From positions 930,001 to 994,000 of the forward strand of contig NBAY01000005.1 of assembly GCA_002794775.1 (NCBI GenBank): DNA of 64,000 nt, read 5' to 3'. Within the stretch, counting starts at the first letter, position 1. Every line of letters starts with the position of its first letter. The position numbers were made by a program, and so were the translations under genes. The DNA comes from Porodaedalea pini (Eukaryota; Basidiomycota; Agaricomycetes; Hymenochaetales; Hymenochaetaceae). The notes beneath the pieces are model-generated. The model ran no database searches, was not told the DNA's origin, and saw only the letters and a list, made by a program, of their open reading frames with translations. This document shows positions 24,231-37,770 of the stretch, piece after piece.

Positions 24231-25206
24231 CAGCTGTGTAGTTGTAGGCGGTGCTGTACAGAGCTCTTGATCTCCGAAGCCTCGTATCAGTGAGTTTAGG
24301 CCCAGCATGATTACGAGAAACCTGTGAACAAGAGACCCAAAATTTGAGTGGCAGGGGAAGTGTGCTTGCGAACTGGAATTAGGCGCCCAGAAGATTACAT
24401 GTATCGGCGGCTGGATTCCTTCCTTCCACGTCCGGAACTGAAGATAGTCTCCTGTTTTGGACTCAAGATAAAGCTACAGATTACTCTGATGCAACTTCGG
24501 TTGTACAAATGGCAGGCATATGTGACTGTTCAATCAGATTCCCAGCTGGTTCAGCTCGCGACACTATTCGTGACAATTTGTCCAGGAAGTCCTTCAGGTC
24601 AAAGGGGTGCAGACTGGTGCCGCATTTGAATCGGGAGACCATATTCCGACCAGTGATTGTCGCCTAAAAGATAGTTCTCTTTAAATCAACACACCATGCA
24701 TAGGCATATAGTAAGCAAGAGCTGGTATTCTCGATTGGGTTACTGAGCTTCCAGCATCGAACGATATCGACTGAGGCGGAGATGCAAATGAACTTTTGTT
24801 GTTCGAGCTAAGTAAGTCATATCGCACCCAGGATAATCTCTGACTCACCTCGAGATCAGCCCCTGTTCAGATAATTTTGGCCCCAACTAGGGTTCTGTTT
24901 ATATAAATCAATCTAGCTTGATGGATGTCGGTCTGGGCACGTATAGAAAACATGCCAGACCTTGCGCGCCTAATGGCCTACCCTCAAAAAGTGCGATCGA
25001 ATCGCAGAAACTCTTTCTTTCTTTTTCATCCCTTGATGCTGTTGAAAGACGTTAGCCTGTATTGACAGTGGAATAGGAGAACAAGAGCTATTGAAACCGA
25101 AAGAAAGAAGCTAGGGGAACTACCGATTATGTTACTTTACGTAAATCGGGGTTTCTGAGATCGCCGCGTCTGCAGCACCTTTCACGTTTCTTCAAGTCTT
25201 TTGAGT

Positions 25207-26882
25207 ATGCGAGCTCCTCTTTCTCGCATGCTACTCCTTCCCGGACTACGCCGCCACACATACCTCATCTCCAGAATCACTTTAATCAGGATGTCGTCCA
25301 CTTTGCCTGCCGCTGATACTTTGGCTCAGCCAGAGTTTGCTAAACATGAAGAACCTTTGGAGAATTACCGACCTGGAGGCTACCACCCTACAAATCTGGG
25401 AGACGTACTGAGCGGACGATACCGTATTAGATGCAAGCTTGGCTGTGGGACCTACTCAACAGTCTGGCTTGCACATGATAAAGAGTGCGCGAAATGACCG
25501 ATAATCTTTGCGGCCTCGACTCACGAGCTTGCTACAGAACTGACAAACACTTCTCCGTCAAGATCTTAACGGGTGAGCTCCCAAAACCCTTAATGAAGTT
25601 TTATTCTAAGTAAATCTTTCTGAGACAAAGCAAGTAATTCCAATAAGATACCAGAACTGTCCTTTCTTCAGCATGTAGCGAAATATGACCCTTCGCACCC
25701 TGGCTATTCTCGTATTGTTCGCTTGTTGGACCATTTTTATCATCCTGGGCCTCATGGATCGCATTTGTGTCTCGTGACAGAGGTACTCGCAGAGAGTGTG
25801 CAGTCTCTGGCGTCTTATACCAACAGCAATGTCGTCAATCCGGCTGTCGCTAAAGGCATTACGAAGCAGGTGCTTCAAGGTCTTGACTACTTGCACAAGA
25901 GCGGTATCGTGCACACGGGTTTGTTAATTAGCCATGTTCTTGAAATCTCCAGTATCTAATAACTGTACAGATTTGAAGCTAGATAACATCCTAGTGGAAC
26001 TCCCAGACATGGAAAGTTATATTCGACGCGCTCTCGGATCCTTCTCTACAGAAGCACTGCCTCCCGTCAAGAATGCGGCCGGTATGGTTATCAACTACGT
26101 GCCGTCGACGCCGCTCGCAATTCCCCTTGAGGACGTGAAAAGTTATAAACCGGTGAACGTCAAGATTGCCGACCTCGGTGTTGGTCCGTATCCCGAACCC
26201 ATTTATCTTAATAAATTGTGTCGATAACACATATCTAATCTAGCGTGCTGGGAAACGAAGATAGATGAGTACCCGTCGGAAATAATTCAATCACCTGCAA
26301 TCCGTGCGCCCGAAGTTTTTGTGGGTGCAGGGTGGGATTCAAAATGCGATATCTGGAGCGTTGGATGCTTGGTCAGTAGATCATTTCAGTTTATACATCA
26401 GTTCGTATTACTAACCATGTTTCTAGGTCTTTGAGATGCTCACAGGCAAAACTCCCACTCCTGCAGAACAAATGGAGTCTCTCGGTGCTCGAATCCTTTT
26501 CCTCGTGTGTCTCTTCGGACCATTCCCTCAGGAGCTTGTCTCGCGCGGAAAGTACGCAGATCGGTACTTCAAGCCTGATGGTATGTATATTATTGTCTCT
26601 AACCTGTTTGTTCATGTTATATTACACTTGTGCGCAGGGTCCTTCCTGTTCGATGTCCCTGAGGCGAAACTCGTTCCACGTTACACTGCATATATAGTAC
26701 GCTATAAAGGGTTTCTCCAACCCGATGAGGTCGAACGGCTCATTTCTTTCCTCGATGCGGCATTTGCGTTGCTTCCGGAGAAAAGACCTACTGCGGCAGA
26801 GCTCCTGGAGTATGACTGGATCAATTCAGAGACAGTGATGCCTGATCTTTCTGAGGAGATAGAGGACACTTCCGCTTCCTAA
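25207..26882 (+). CDS. SRPK-like serine/threonine kinase K2
   Basis: SRPK-type kinase. Exons: 25207-25484, 25538-25572, 25631-25918, 25971-26183, 26244-26371, 26427-26580 and 26638-26882, all in phase. KLGCGTYSTVWLA loop, Lys in HFSVKIL, HTDLKLDN, KIADLGV followed by ACWETK, APEVFVGAGWDSKCDIW and RPTAAELLEYDWI. The protein ends in an acidic tail (DLSEEIEDTSAS). The N-terminus MRAPLSRMLLLPGLRRHTY is basic and amphipathic and is followed by a second ATG (MSSTLPAAD), as in K1, K4 and K5. No lesion was found. It is the kinase of tandem unit 2; its closest relative in the window is K1. Confidence 0.9.
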
Positions 26883-27142
26883 TGACTTTAAGAGATACAA
26901 CTAGTTATTGCCTGCATCGGCCATGTAGCATACATGTCATCTTTAACACACCCAAGAACCCCAGCTTGGATGATCTCTCACCAAACGCTGACCTTAAAAT
27001 ATTCAGAAAAGGAAAATTGACCCTCCTCATCTGAGTCATCAATTACATGCGCACGTTTTCCGTGAGTCAGTTCTATTTTCTTGTTTCTCCTCTTAAGCTA
27101 TCTTAATCAAAATTCCTGCAAGTATGAGGCTGATACTCTTGA

Positions 27143-28909
<1,767 letters not shown>

Positions 28910-29049
28910 CCACGAGTTGGACTCAATTTCGCTCTGGATATGTTTTGATCTTGCTATCGTATTAAGCCATGTACATGTATATCTAAATTGCACCACTCAA
29001 GTGATAAATAAATAAGTCCGACTCGCGGCGCGGGAATCGCAGGAATAAT

Positions 29050-29800
29050 AACGGAAAAAGAAGAGAAATAGAGCTTACTACTATGGATGAAGGGTTGGCA
29101 TGTAGTGAACCTGGCACGATAGACTCCGTTGAGACTAGATCTAGGAATGATGATACAACGAGGCACTTACAGAAGAGCCAAAGTCGTTGTCAGGAGTGTC
29201 CCATACTGAATCAACAAGCAAAGCATTTTCCCCCAAGACCACCTCGCTCTCTTCGTCAATATGGATACATTTCAGTACAGGTCGTGCAATATGCAGTATT
29301 CAAACTGACCTAGACTAACTCTAACTGAAATTGAAATGTCCAAATGTCCAAATAAACATGCAGGGTCATATATCACGCAAACTCACCTCGTTTCAGGAGA
29401 AGAGGACGAAGGGGATTCATCAGTACATCATGCAGTGATGAGGAGAAAGAATGGGCCTATCTCATCAAAAAATATGCACACGTCAGAAGCTATCAGGGTA
29501 AGCATGCTGGCTGACGTTTGTATAATTAATACAGGAACCGGGGGATTTGGTTACGATTCCTCACCTCCAGTATACTCCATAAAATATTAGTGAAGGTACG
29601 CTCACTGATAGGTTATTAGAACCACTCACCCGTAAGACTTTGCACTCCCTAGTACTCCAAGGAGAAGTAACTCTTGCGCGCTGTTGCTACTCGTGGATCC
29701 TTACATAGGTATCTAGAGATGTATCGAGGATCGCGATTACTTACCATCCCACAGCCCCGGTACCAACATTCACCTGGAGCTTTGACGCGGAAGCGTCGAA
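29050..29800 (-). pseudogene. DUF6533 gene copy E, 3'-truncated
   Basis: The reverse complement matches the 5' exons of copy C. Readable pieces are SAQELLLLGVL, the 10-nt microexon position (29,560s), ASMLTLIASDVCIFFD, the 4-nt microexon CGAG (29387-29390) and the exon with the GKALYL-like motif near 29,220. The AG before the 4-nt microexon has become AA, which should block its use. All exons after about 29,050 are missing because the inverted duplication ends there. It is the inverted partner of the first half of copy C. Confidence 0.75.
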
Positions 29801-29925
29801 TTCATGTGTCAGCTTCAAAGCGAGAATGATGCATTGATCCTTATCAGATTGCAGTTCCAATGTACTTACCTTTCAATCACTCTGTCGAATCCCATTTGGC
29901 GTCTCTTCGGATCCCACTATAACCT

Positions 29926-30643
29926 TCACGTCTCAATGACAGCGGTAGCACGCAACACATTAGGAACGGCGAAGACGGCGACAAGAATCTTTCCTCGATC
30001 TCGGACCAGCGCTTCCAAGATCCGAAGTGAAGAAGATTGTGCCTTCGAATGCTTCACTACCGGACGCACAGTTGAGACGGTGATCGATGCCAAGGAAGAA
30101 TATATGAAGATCGAAAAGGAGAAAGTCGCACTTAGAACACTTACTACACAATGTAGCTCATTCTCTGTTTTGACTATTTGCACATCTTGTGGCCTGCAGG
30201 GCCCCTTTAGGATACTTCTACTGGCAGGCCTTGCGAGATGAATGGTTGCGGTCCTCTCATGATATTTTCGGGAGGTACCTCGGCCCTATGCTCAAACATG
30301 CATAGCGTTGTTCCTCCAGCGAGTGAGGTACTTGACCCCATTGCCTCCATGCGCACAGTGATATAGCATATGTCTCCCCGCTCTAATCGGCAACAGCAAT
30401 TTGGATAACGCCGTAGCATCCCGCATGTCTCACGAGAAACGAGAGAAGTATGAGCCGAACACAACAGCGAGTGACTATAAACACAGCTTGTTCCTCAGGA
30501 CGACGAATTCAATCCTGTGTAAAGACTGGAGACGAGCGGGCAAGCCGGGGAATGGAGTCCGAGCTGAAGGAGACCTGATCGCGTTTGCGTTCCTCCGACG
30601 CGTGCTTTTTTCTGTACCGGGCTCATCAGCTATTTTTGCATAA
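29926..30643 (+). pseudogene. 2OG-Fe(II) oxygenase remnant 3' (inverted copy)
   Basis: Pieces in correct order: KIEKEKVALRTLT (from the ATEKEKVALGAHTD segment, with the HTD iron motif lost), LMIFSGG and SNMHSVVPP (from LTLFSGG and SNLHRVVPP), then SHEKREKYEPNTTASDY (C-terminal region). The last-exon similarity (GCGGGCAAGCCGGGGAATGG) follows at about 30,535. Frames change between the pieces and stop codons intervene, so it is dead. Partner of 5080-5775. Confidence 0.75.
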
Positions 30644-30708
30644 ATGTCAAGCTGGCTTTCGGCGAGTTGAGAAGAGACGGGCCTACAGTGTAAAGAGATG
30701 ATCGACGC

Positions 30709-30869
30709 TAGGGACTGCAGTGGTATCCGCAAGAGGTTTAAGCGATCCGTGGGTGTGGGAATTTCGACCGCGGATTGAGTGGTACCGCGGTTTTCCTATT
30801 CAATCCGCGGTTGAAATTCCCACTCCCACGGATCGGTTAACCCTCTTGCGGATACCACTGCAGTCCCTA
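30709..30869. mobile_element. hAT-like MITE, 161 bp
   Basis: Near-perfect hairpin: TAGGGACTGCAGTGGTATCC at the left is matched by its reverse complement ending CTGCAGTCCCTA at the right, with arms of about 68 bp around a short loop. It is flanked by an 8-bp direct repeat ATCGACGC (30701-30708 and 30870-30877). The paralogous left arm (about 4,994-5,012, reverse strand) has a single ATCGACGC and no insert, which is the empty site. The 8-bp duplication and the TAGGG end fit hAT-type elements. No coding capacity. Confidence 0.9.
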
Positions 30870-31188
30870 ATCGACGCATCCAAATGCAGGAATTTCGCAT
30901 CGAGTCTGCTCTGACAGTAGAATGTATTTAAAATTCATAAACAGTTCATAATATTAATGTGTATCAGAAGGCAAATGGTGCTTATATCATTTCCTACAAG
31001 TACGAGGAATAATATGAAGGGAAAGGTTGCTGCAGAGATGTCATCAAAAACAGTTTCTCACAGCTCCTGTCGCCGTCTCAGCTTGGCTCTGTTGGCAAGT
31101 TGCGCTGAGCTTGCATTCAGCAGAGAAAGTACATATCGAGGACTAGAAATGTCATAGTTATGCACACTATATAAGTACATTCAGCTGC

Positions 31189-33119
31189 TCACGCCATCTC
31201 AAAATCGCTCTCGTAGCTTTCATGCGTTCCATCCTCGACTCCAGTGTGTCCGAATTCCATCGGGGGAATCGATATCGTTGTAGGAATAGCCGTGGACATA
31301 ATGCTGAAGCATACATCTAGCTGTCCCAAAATGTACGAGCGCATATTCAAAACCATTCTACAACTTGCGATTCCCGAAACAGAGAGGATAGCGAAGTTAA
31401 GTCCAGATACAATGATTATACCCTTCGCCGGTAAAAAGAGTGGCGTGAGGAACTGTGGGATGGCCATACTGTAGCTAATTCATGAGCTCACTCGGTAGCA
31501 CGCAAATTTGCAAAATGCGGAACTTACACGGCGAGTACAAGCATATAGGCAAGTACTAAGAAGATGGCGCAGTAAGTTGTCAGTGGGTACTTATGAAGCC
31601 TTCGAGTTCTTGAGCATGAGCTTACTATCACGAAACATGATCCACGCAAATTTGGATTCCCCATCGGCCCCTATAGAACGAGGTAAATTGATTAGAACAC
31701 AAGCAATGCGTCTTAAAGCTAGACGCATACAGTTGAAAAATTCTGACAGCGCAAATGACACAAATGGCTAGATCAAGAGCAACCTCGAACGCATAAAAAG
31801 TGAGATAGATTGACGTGGGAAATGTGGTCGAAAGTGCGCATGATAATCCTTGACTGAAAAATCAATGAGTTACGTATAGAAGAAATCATACTCTGGAACA
31901 GACATACAATGGATATTGAATGACTGTCACAAAACAATTGGAGGTAAAGCTCAAAACAGTGAGTCGATATTGGGAACTAACTTACATTGGTACGACCGAA
32001 TCAGCATGACACTTAATGCAAAGAGTACCATGAATTGCGACTATAATGGACGTGTCAATCTTTCCGATGTTTGGCAAAGAAAGATTAAGTCGGACTCACA
32101 ACACTACCAATACAAATCATCACTTTCTTTTTCCACGAGTCACTGTAGAGCGCGGCAGCTCTAAGTAGCTGCGTAACTACGATGAGATAAGAAACAAGCG
32201 GTAAGCAAAAGGTAAACCAAACGGACGGACAAGGTCATAAATTCAGACCTTTGATAGCAAGACGTAGTGCACAAGCAAATCTGTGTTTAGAATTAAGAAC
32301 TCGATTAACAAGATACACGAAATGGAAGACGTTAGACACCAACGCCACGTAAGCCTGCGTCAGAGTGCGACATCTTTCAATCAGTAGATTCAGTTCTCTG
32401 AGTAGACCTCCTTCAATTTATGAAAACGCACGTCTATATGCCAATAGTATCATTAGATAACCAGGCTTAAACCCACAGGAGACAGTGCTTACCGCGGGTG
32501 AAGGATTAACATAATGTGAACCTTGCATGGTAACTTCGTTGAGACTGGACATGACAGTAGCGACATAATGAAGTGCGTACCGTAGAGACCAGAAATGGTT
32601 ATCGAGAGTGTCCCATACCGGACAAATAAGTAAAGTGCCTTCCCCCAAGACCGTCTTGCCTTCTTCATAACATATATGTCTTTCAACATATGCGCTGAAA
32701 CCATGCGTGCAGCATAGACTCACCCAAACAAAATTGAACTAAATTTAAAACGTCCGATCAGTACGAAGGATCATAATAGATCACAAACACCTACCTCGCT
32801 TTGATGGAAAAATGGAATGAGGGTCAGGATCATTGAGATGACTGATCAGTCCATCGTATAATAATCAAGACCGAATGGAACTCACTCGTCGAAGAAGATG
32901 CATATGTCGAAGCTTATCAAAGCTAACATGCTCGCTGACGGTCTAGCATTAACGTAAGAACGAAGGAGCTCGGCTACGACTCCTCACCTGCAACGTACTC
33001 CATTCATACATTCGTCAAATGAGTTTGGTCGTAGATCATTAAAAATCACACACCTGTACAAACTTCTCAATTTCTTGTACTTCAATGAGAAGCCGTTCTT
33101 GCGTAGTGTCGATGCTCAT
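31189..33119 (-). CDS. DUF6533-family membrane protein, copy D
   Basis: Inverted partner of copy B. Starts MSIDTTQERLLIEVQEIEKF, then the 10-nt microexon at 32997-32988, an exon encoding ASMLALISFDICIFFD, the 4-nt microexon CGAG at 32798-32795, an FNFVW exon and KKARRSWGKALYLFVRYG. Later exons encode LLRAAALYSDSWKKK (about 32,150) and the final MAIPQFLTPLFLP, SGIASCRMVLNMR and an acidic tail ending FEMA. The stop is at 31191-31189. I found no break in the exons I could align, but the exons between 32,450 and 31,700 are only partly resolved. Multi-pass membrane protein of unknown role. Confidence 0.7.
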
Positions 33120-33412
33120 GGCGTCTTGGATATGCAGACACGCAGGAGTGCAGTACCTTTACAGTGCTTCAACCGCCTGGAGCTGTTCTTGCACCAACGT
33201 ATCGCCGGAGCTCCAACGCTTCCCTGCCTCCAACTCCGAAACGCAAATGATGCTTTGATAAACATAGCATTGGCAATTCACCATACTCAGTTTTTAATCC
33301 CGTCGATGAATCCCTTCCTCCGTCTCTCGAAGTCCTGCTATGAATTTCAAACATCGGCGAGAGTGGCGTGCGCGTACCAGTGCGTGTCCGATTAGAAGCG
33401 AAATTTACATAG

Positions 33413-34135
33413 GTGAAAATCATACTTCAGAAGTATTGGTTGGTGATCAAGCGAGCTCCAGGAATGTCTAAGGAGAGAGCGGTGAGTTCTAGAACCTTTC
33501 TTCGGGTTTCGGAACAGTGCTTCCAAACTTCACGAGTGAGACATGATACTGTACCGAACTGTGTTGAACAACCAGCATGGCATTGTTACGAGAACTATTG
33601 GCTTATTAGATAGCCGGGCCGAAGCTTCCGGTCGCAGAAGCTATGTATCGCGGGCTCATGACCAATTGTGACGGCGCCACTTTGGATGCGCTGCTTCCGG
33701 TCGAGTACTTTGAGCTAATCGCCGTAGTTGAGACGAGAATCAGCGTCAGTGCCTCATTGGAGGTGTATGTGCCGAACGTCAAGTAAAACCTCACGCCTAG
33801 AACGCCCGCCGGAGAGTTTGCTTGTTCTTAGTTTAGGTGCTCGTGCGCCTTGCCACAGTGGGGCCCTGCAGAATAGTCCGCACAGCTAGTGTGCCAGCTT
33901 CGAAGTCCTGCAATTTGAGATACTTCATGATCAGACGCACTCACATTATTCTCTGGAGGTACAATAGCCGAGTCCCGCATCCCTGCGATGAGGAAGACGC
34001 TTAAAGTCCGTTAAGTTATTCTTATTTTCTTCGTGCGTTTCAATGGTGGCATGAATCTCCCCGCCTTGACCGGTGATAGTGATATCGACAACGTTGCAAT
34101 TTCTCAGAGAAGCTAGTCAAGTATATGTAGGTGAA
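33413..34135 (+). pseudogene. 2OG-Fe(II) oxygenase remnant 2' (inverted copy)
   Basis: Partner of 1740-2444 in the other arm. Both share a stretch reading YWLVIK at the outer part and the GARTTTGAGCTAATCGCCG-type segment near 33,710. The GDAL-region similarity to the intact oxygenase lies near 33,900-33,950. All frames are broken. Confidence 0.6.
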
Positions 34136-34344
34136 CGCAACAGCGATTGAATGATTCCCAGTCAAACATTATTGCAATTCGGGACGAGCGATATGCCAGC
34201 ACTGTGTGACAACAGAAATTTTCAAAACGTGAGACAAACCTACCAAACTCGCTCTTACTCAATCGAACAGTTCGCACAAATACTAAGACAATACTAGTGT
34301 GTGCGCCAATTTTCATGGCGCGCACATCACGAAAACGAGACAAA

Positions 34345-34825
34345 TCTTACATTTGCATACATTTAATTGTAAGAAATGAAATATGTAAATTATATGTAAG
34401 CCTTGTGGGTAATATTGTACCCCATTTCATTGGTCGGCACTTCTTACAAGACCCACAAGACTTGTCAAAGCTCACAAGACTTATGGAGATTGTAATCCTC
34501 CACAATTCTTGTCAGACATTACCAGACCTACAATCACATGTAATTACTTGTGACACCAAGAAGAAAATAGAAAAAGTAGCTTTTTGCTTTTCTTTTCTTA
34601 TTTTGTAAGATTTCCTTTCTTAACTGTTTCTCAAATTTCAGGTTTCTTAATTTCTCAGGTTTTATTCTTTTTCTTAGTGCTGCAGGGTCTTGAACTCATG
34701 ACCTCTTTCTTACAATTTGCTTAAGGAACTCAATATACCACTAAACTATTTATGCTTGAATATAAGTGCAAGGCCAGTACAGATGAACTATATGGATCTC
34801 ATTCAGACATTCAGACCTGGACTTA
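34345..34825. other. AT-rich stretch left of the Tc1-like element
   Basis: Strongly AT-rich DNA unlike its neighbours, with many copies of ACAAG/CTTGT-type words (for example CACAAGACTTGTCAAAGC). No coding frame of note. A similar AT-rich block rich in CTTGTGA lies at 37,500-37,770. The two may be the ends of one older insertion that contains the Tc1-like element and the HMG-box fragment. Confidence 0.4.
34688..34770 (-). repeat. tRNA-derived SINE-like piece
   Basis: On the minus strand an A-box-like TAGTTTAGTGGTATA and, about 40 nt later, a B-box-like GAGTTCAAGACCC occur at tRNA spacing. The flanks do not pair into a convincing acceptor stem, so I read this as a SINE head or tRNA relic, not a functional tRNA gene. 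Confidence 0.4.
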
Positions 34826-36185
34826 CAGGCGGATGTAAAAAATCATGGCACACCCATATATAGAAACTTATTCACATCTCACTTGAAATCCGTCAACATC
34901 ATGCCGCCGACGCAAATTTCAGCACAATAACAGTGCTTTATATACAAAATAATTTACATATAAACAATGCAAGCCAGTGGGTATGTCTAGTAGCAGGTCA
35001 TGGCACCATCCCTATCAATAGCCTCCTCTGCAGTCTTTGGCAACCTGAGAATGTGCTTGTTGATCTGCTCGACCATCAAACTATCCCATGCATCTATAGC
35101 TACCTGCTTCAGCTCTTGAAGTGATTGGATAGGCCTATCATAGTCAGTGATCCTGTTCTTGAAATCAAACCAGCATGGCTCAATTGGGCTGAAGTCGGGT
35201 GACTTTGTGATGTGCCAGAAGGTTTTGACTTGTTTCGCGATTATCCAGTTTTGAATGATGTGAGCCATGTGGATAGGAGCATTGTCCTGTTGAAAGAAGA
35301 CCTCTCCACGCTCCTCTGTCATTGCATTATAGAATGCTGAAAGAAGATGTCAGCAATCAGATTGAAAAAAAAAATAACAAGAATGCTCACAGAACAATTC
35401 TTCATCCAACACCTGTTCCTGGTATCGTTGTGCATTCATCCCACCTCCTCGACCTCCTGGGTACTCCAAGATCACCAGAGGACCCTTCCGGTCGAGTATG
35501 ATGCAGCCCCAGACCATAATTCGGTACTTAGGCTGGTGGTCACTGGCAAGCACACAGTCCTCATCATACTCTTCAGTTGGGTCTCGAGTGACATGGATGG
35601 ATCCTGGATTCCCTCCATAAACCACATGCAACTCATCTGTCCATATTACTCCAGCCAGGATGTCTGCCTGCAGACCAAGAAACCACTTTGCCCAGGCTAT
35701 GCACTGGAGCTTGTGGTACTCGGTCAGCTCAGGTTTCTTTTGTGGCTTTCGTCAATGCAAACACTCCTTCGCCATCTCATCTCGGATTGTTGTCCGGCAG
35801 AGCTGTGGACATACAGACTCCTGGATCTCTGCAAGTGTCATCCACCAGTTTGTTCGTGCAAGATTACAGATGTCATTGTGTACCCTGGGTGTGACTTTCT
35901 TGGGACATCCGGGTCAGTGTTCATAGTGTGTTGTGCCATGCTTGTTGAAGTAGTCAGAAACCCTTTTGCAAGTTGATGCATTAGAGTCAAAGAGCTTGGC
36001 AGCCTTTTGAAATGATAGCCCAGCCTTCAGGCCACCAACTATCCAGTTTTTTTGGGGTGTGTCAAGCTGAGTACGGCCCATGAGAGAGGTGATGAACAAC
36101 GACGACAACATTCTGGCAAGAATCTACATGGTGATGTGAACAAATTTCTATATATGGGTGTGCCATGATTTTTTACATCCGCCTG
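34826..36185 (-). mobile_element. Tc1/mariner-like DNA transposon with broken transposase
   Basis: 1,360-bp element flanked by the TA target duplication (34824-34825 and 36186-36187). Its 41-bp terminal inverted repeats are perfect (34826-34866 and 36145-36185, starting CAGGCGGATGTAAAAAATCA). The transposase lies on the minus strand. It has an N-terminal helix-turn-helix part (TPQKNWIVGGLKAG, from 36111), a first acidic motif in WTDELHVVYGG, an intron before FYNAMTEERGEV, the second Asp in QQDNAPIHMAH and the Glu in SPDFSPIEPCW. Two in-frame TGA codons (35916-35914 and 35754-35752) interrupt it, so the copy is non-autonomous. The perfect ends suggest recent movement. Confidence 0.92.
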
Positions 36186-36275
36186 TAGAAAACACGTCAA
36201 GATGTGACATGTCATTACACCTTGCTTGCTTCCACCACCATCGTGTGCACTCTTTTTGCCACAAAATTTCTCCAG

Positions 36276-37400
36276 TGCCAGGCCGACCTGTCCAAGACGA
36301 TCTTCCAGCAGTGGCACTTGCTCTCCACGAAGGAACACAAGTACTGGGACGACCTTGCAAAGCAGCACAAGAGGGAGCATGAAGAGATGTATCCTTGGTA
36401 CATCTATCAGCCCACATGCACTGTCAAGGAGAAAAAGGGAAAGGCAGAGTCAATGGCAGGTGGGAAGGTGAGGAAGGAGAAGGATGGGAAGAAGGAGCAT
36501 CGTGACCGTACCATACTACCAAGTCAAGCAGCCGTGTGCGCGGTTCCAGTGCGCGTGCCCACAACAGTTCCTCGTGCTCCACCACCAGCACCACCAGCAC
36601 CACAAGCGTCTCCTCATCTGCACCGACCGCCAACTCGGAGGACTTCAATGAGCTCGACTTGCTCTCCACCAACGGGTCTCTCTATGGTCTGTACGGCTAT
36701 GCGAACAGCGGGTGCAGCAGCATGCGTGAAGTCGAGATGGCGGATGTCGCAGACTTCGACATGAGCGAATTGGAGGGATCACAGGGCCAGGGTCAAGGTC
36801 AGATGCTCTCGCTCCCACTGAGCCTCTCAATGCCCTCGCTCTCCGGTGCATCTGGTTCTGTATCAGGAGCGAGCCTTGCGATTGACATGCCTCTCTCAAA
36901 TCGGGCCCGCTCAGCACGTCTTCCTACTGGAACTCGCACTATGGTGGACATGGGTACGGACACGGACACTTGCTTTCCACGTGAATCCTGACTCAGATCA
37001 CCCAGAGCCTAGTTCCCGGACTGCTTAGCTTTGTCCTTCCACAGAACCGCCGCTCGACGAGCGCACTGGGTGCACCGATGCCACTGACAATGCCAGCTGA
37101 CCTCTACCCGCCTGCACCTCCTACAATCAATATCCTGAGGCTGCTCGAGACGGCACCTGGTTTGAACAGTAGCTTGGTGGTTGGCTCGCATGCGACACAT
37201 GAGGGCAGCGAAGGCGAGCAGCAGATGCAGATGAATGGCCATGGCCAGCAAAGACAAGGGGAATTTGGTGGGATGAATGGTCTCCAGTTCCCAAACTCGC
37301 ATCTGTAGTCCATGAGCTACGGTATGCCAGGGCAGGTCTCCGATTTCTCGACTGCTGGTGGCAAGATGCAGGTGTGTTTTTTCTGCTTCTCGTCGTAGCG
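36276..37400 (+). pseudogene. HMG-box transcription factor fragment
   Basis: After an AG acceptor at 36275 the frame reads ADLSKTIFQQWHLLSTKEHK, then YWDDLAKQHKREHEEMYPWY, the second half of an HMG box. The first helix (the RPPNAF-type part) is absent upstream, where the Tc1-like element and AT-rich DNA lie. Downstream, a Ser/Thr-rich part (SSCSTTSTTSTTSVSS) continues in another frame, followed by NGSLYGLYGYANSG and a Gly/Gln/Met-rich part. At least one frameshift near 36,520 and the missing 5' exons mark it as a non-functional fragment. Similarity fades near 37,400. Confidence 0.75.
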
Positions 37401-37499
37401 CATCTCAATGTCTGATCATTTCTTGTTCATCGTAAAGCATAACTCTGTGTTTTGGGTCTACAAGGAGCAGGTGCCCGTCACCGCTAAGCCTCGCCCTCA

Positions 37500-37770
37500 C
37501 GTGCTCATAATAATAATATTATTGCTTAAGACTTGTTGTGCCCTTCTGTGCAAATGTATTCAAATCCAAATAATTTTATTATGCATATAATTAATTATAA
37601 AGTGCATAAAGTACTTGTACAAGCTTACAATTAAGTTAAGAGCCTTGTTATATGATTACATTGAGTCGCAGTGCTTGTGAATAGCTACATTCAAATGAAA
37701 GCCTTGTGATTGCTTGTCAGTGCTTGTAACCACATATAGGCAGTGCTGATCCTTGCCTAATGCGTGTCAG
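37500..37770. other. AT-rich stretch right of the HMG-box fragment
   Basis: AT-rich DNA with repeated CTTGTGA and AGCCTTGT words and an ACTTGTACAAGCTTACA near-palindrome. No gene seen. It resembles 34,345-34,825 in composition and short words. Confidence 0.35.

Larger units (their letters stand above)
22440..26990 (+). repeat. Tandem duplication unit 2
   Basis: Direct repeat of 17980-22440. It starts inside the copied intron 2 of the DUF6593 gene and ends in the region downstream of kinase K2, where both copies share CATGTAGCATA and AAGAACCC. It contains the DUF6593 fragment, MAFR gene 2, YPEIS remnant 3 and kinase K2. Confidence 0.82.
29050..34322 (-). repeat. Right arm of the 5.2 kb inverted segmental duplication
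   Basis: Reverse-complement partner of 1465-6660, with the same order of oxygenase and DUF6533 pieces. It carries one extra insertion, the 161-bp MITE at 30709-30869. The inner border lies beside the 3' end of kinase K3; the outer border is near GGCGCGCACATCACG at 34,320. Confidence 0.8.

Noticed and set aside
35347..35976. A 209-codon open frame on the plus strand
   Set aside because: It is antisense to the Tc1-like transposase coding region, whose motifs are on the minus strand.
36204..36764. The full 186-codon frame as an HMG protein start
   Set aside because: The first 24 codons are intron and element-flanking sequence; only the part after the acceptor at 36275 matches an HMG box.
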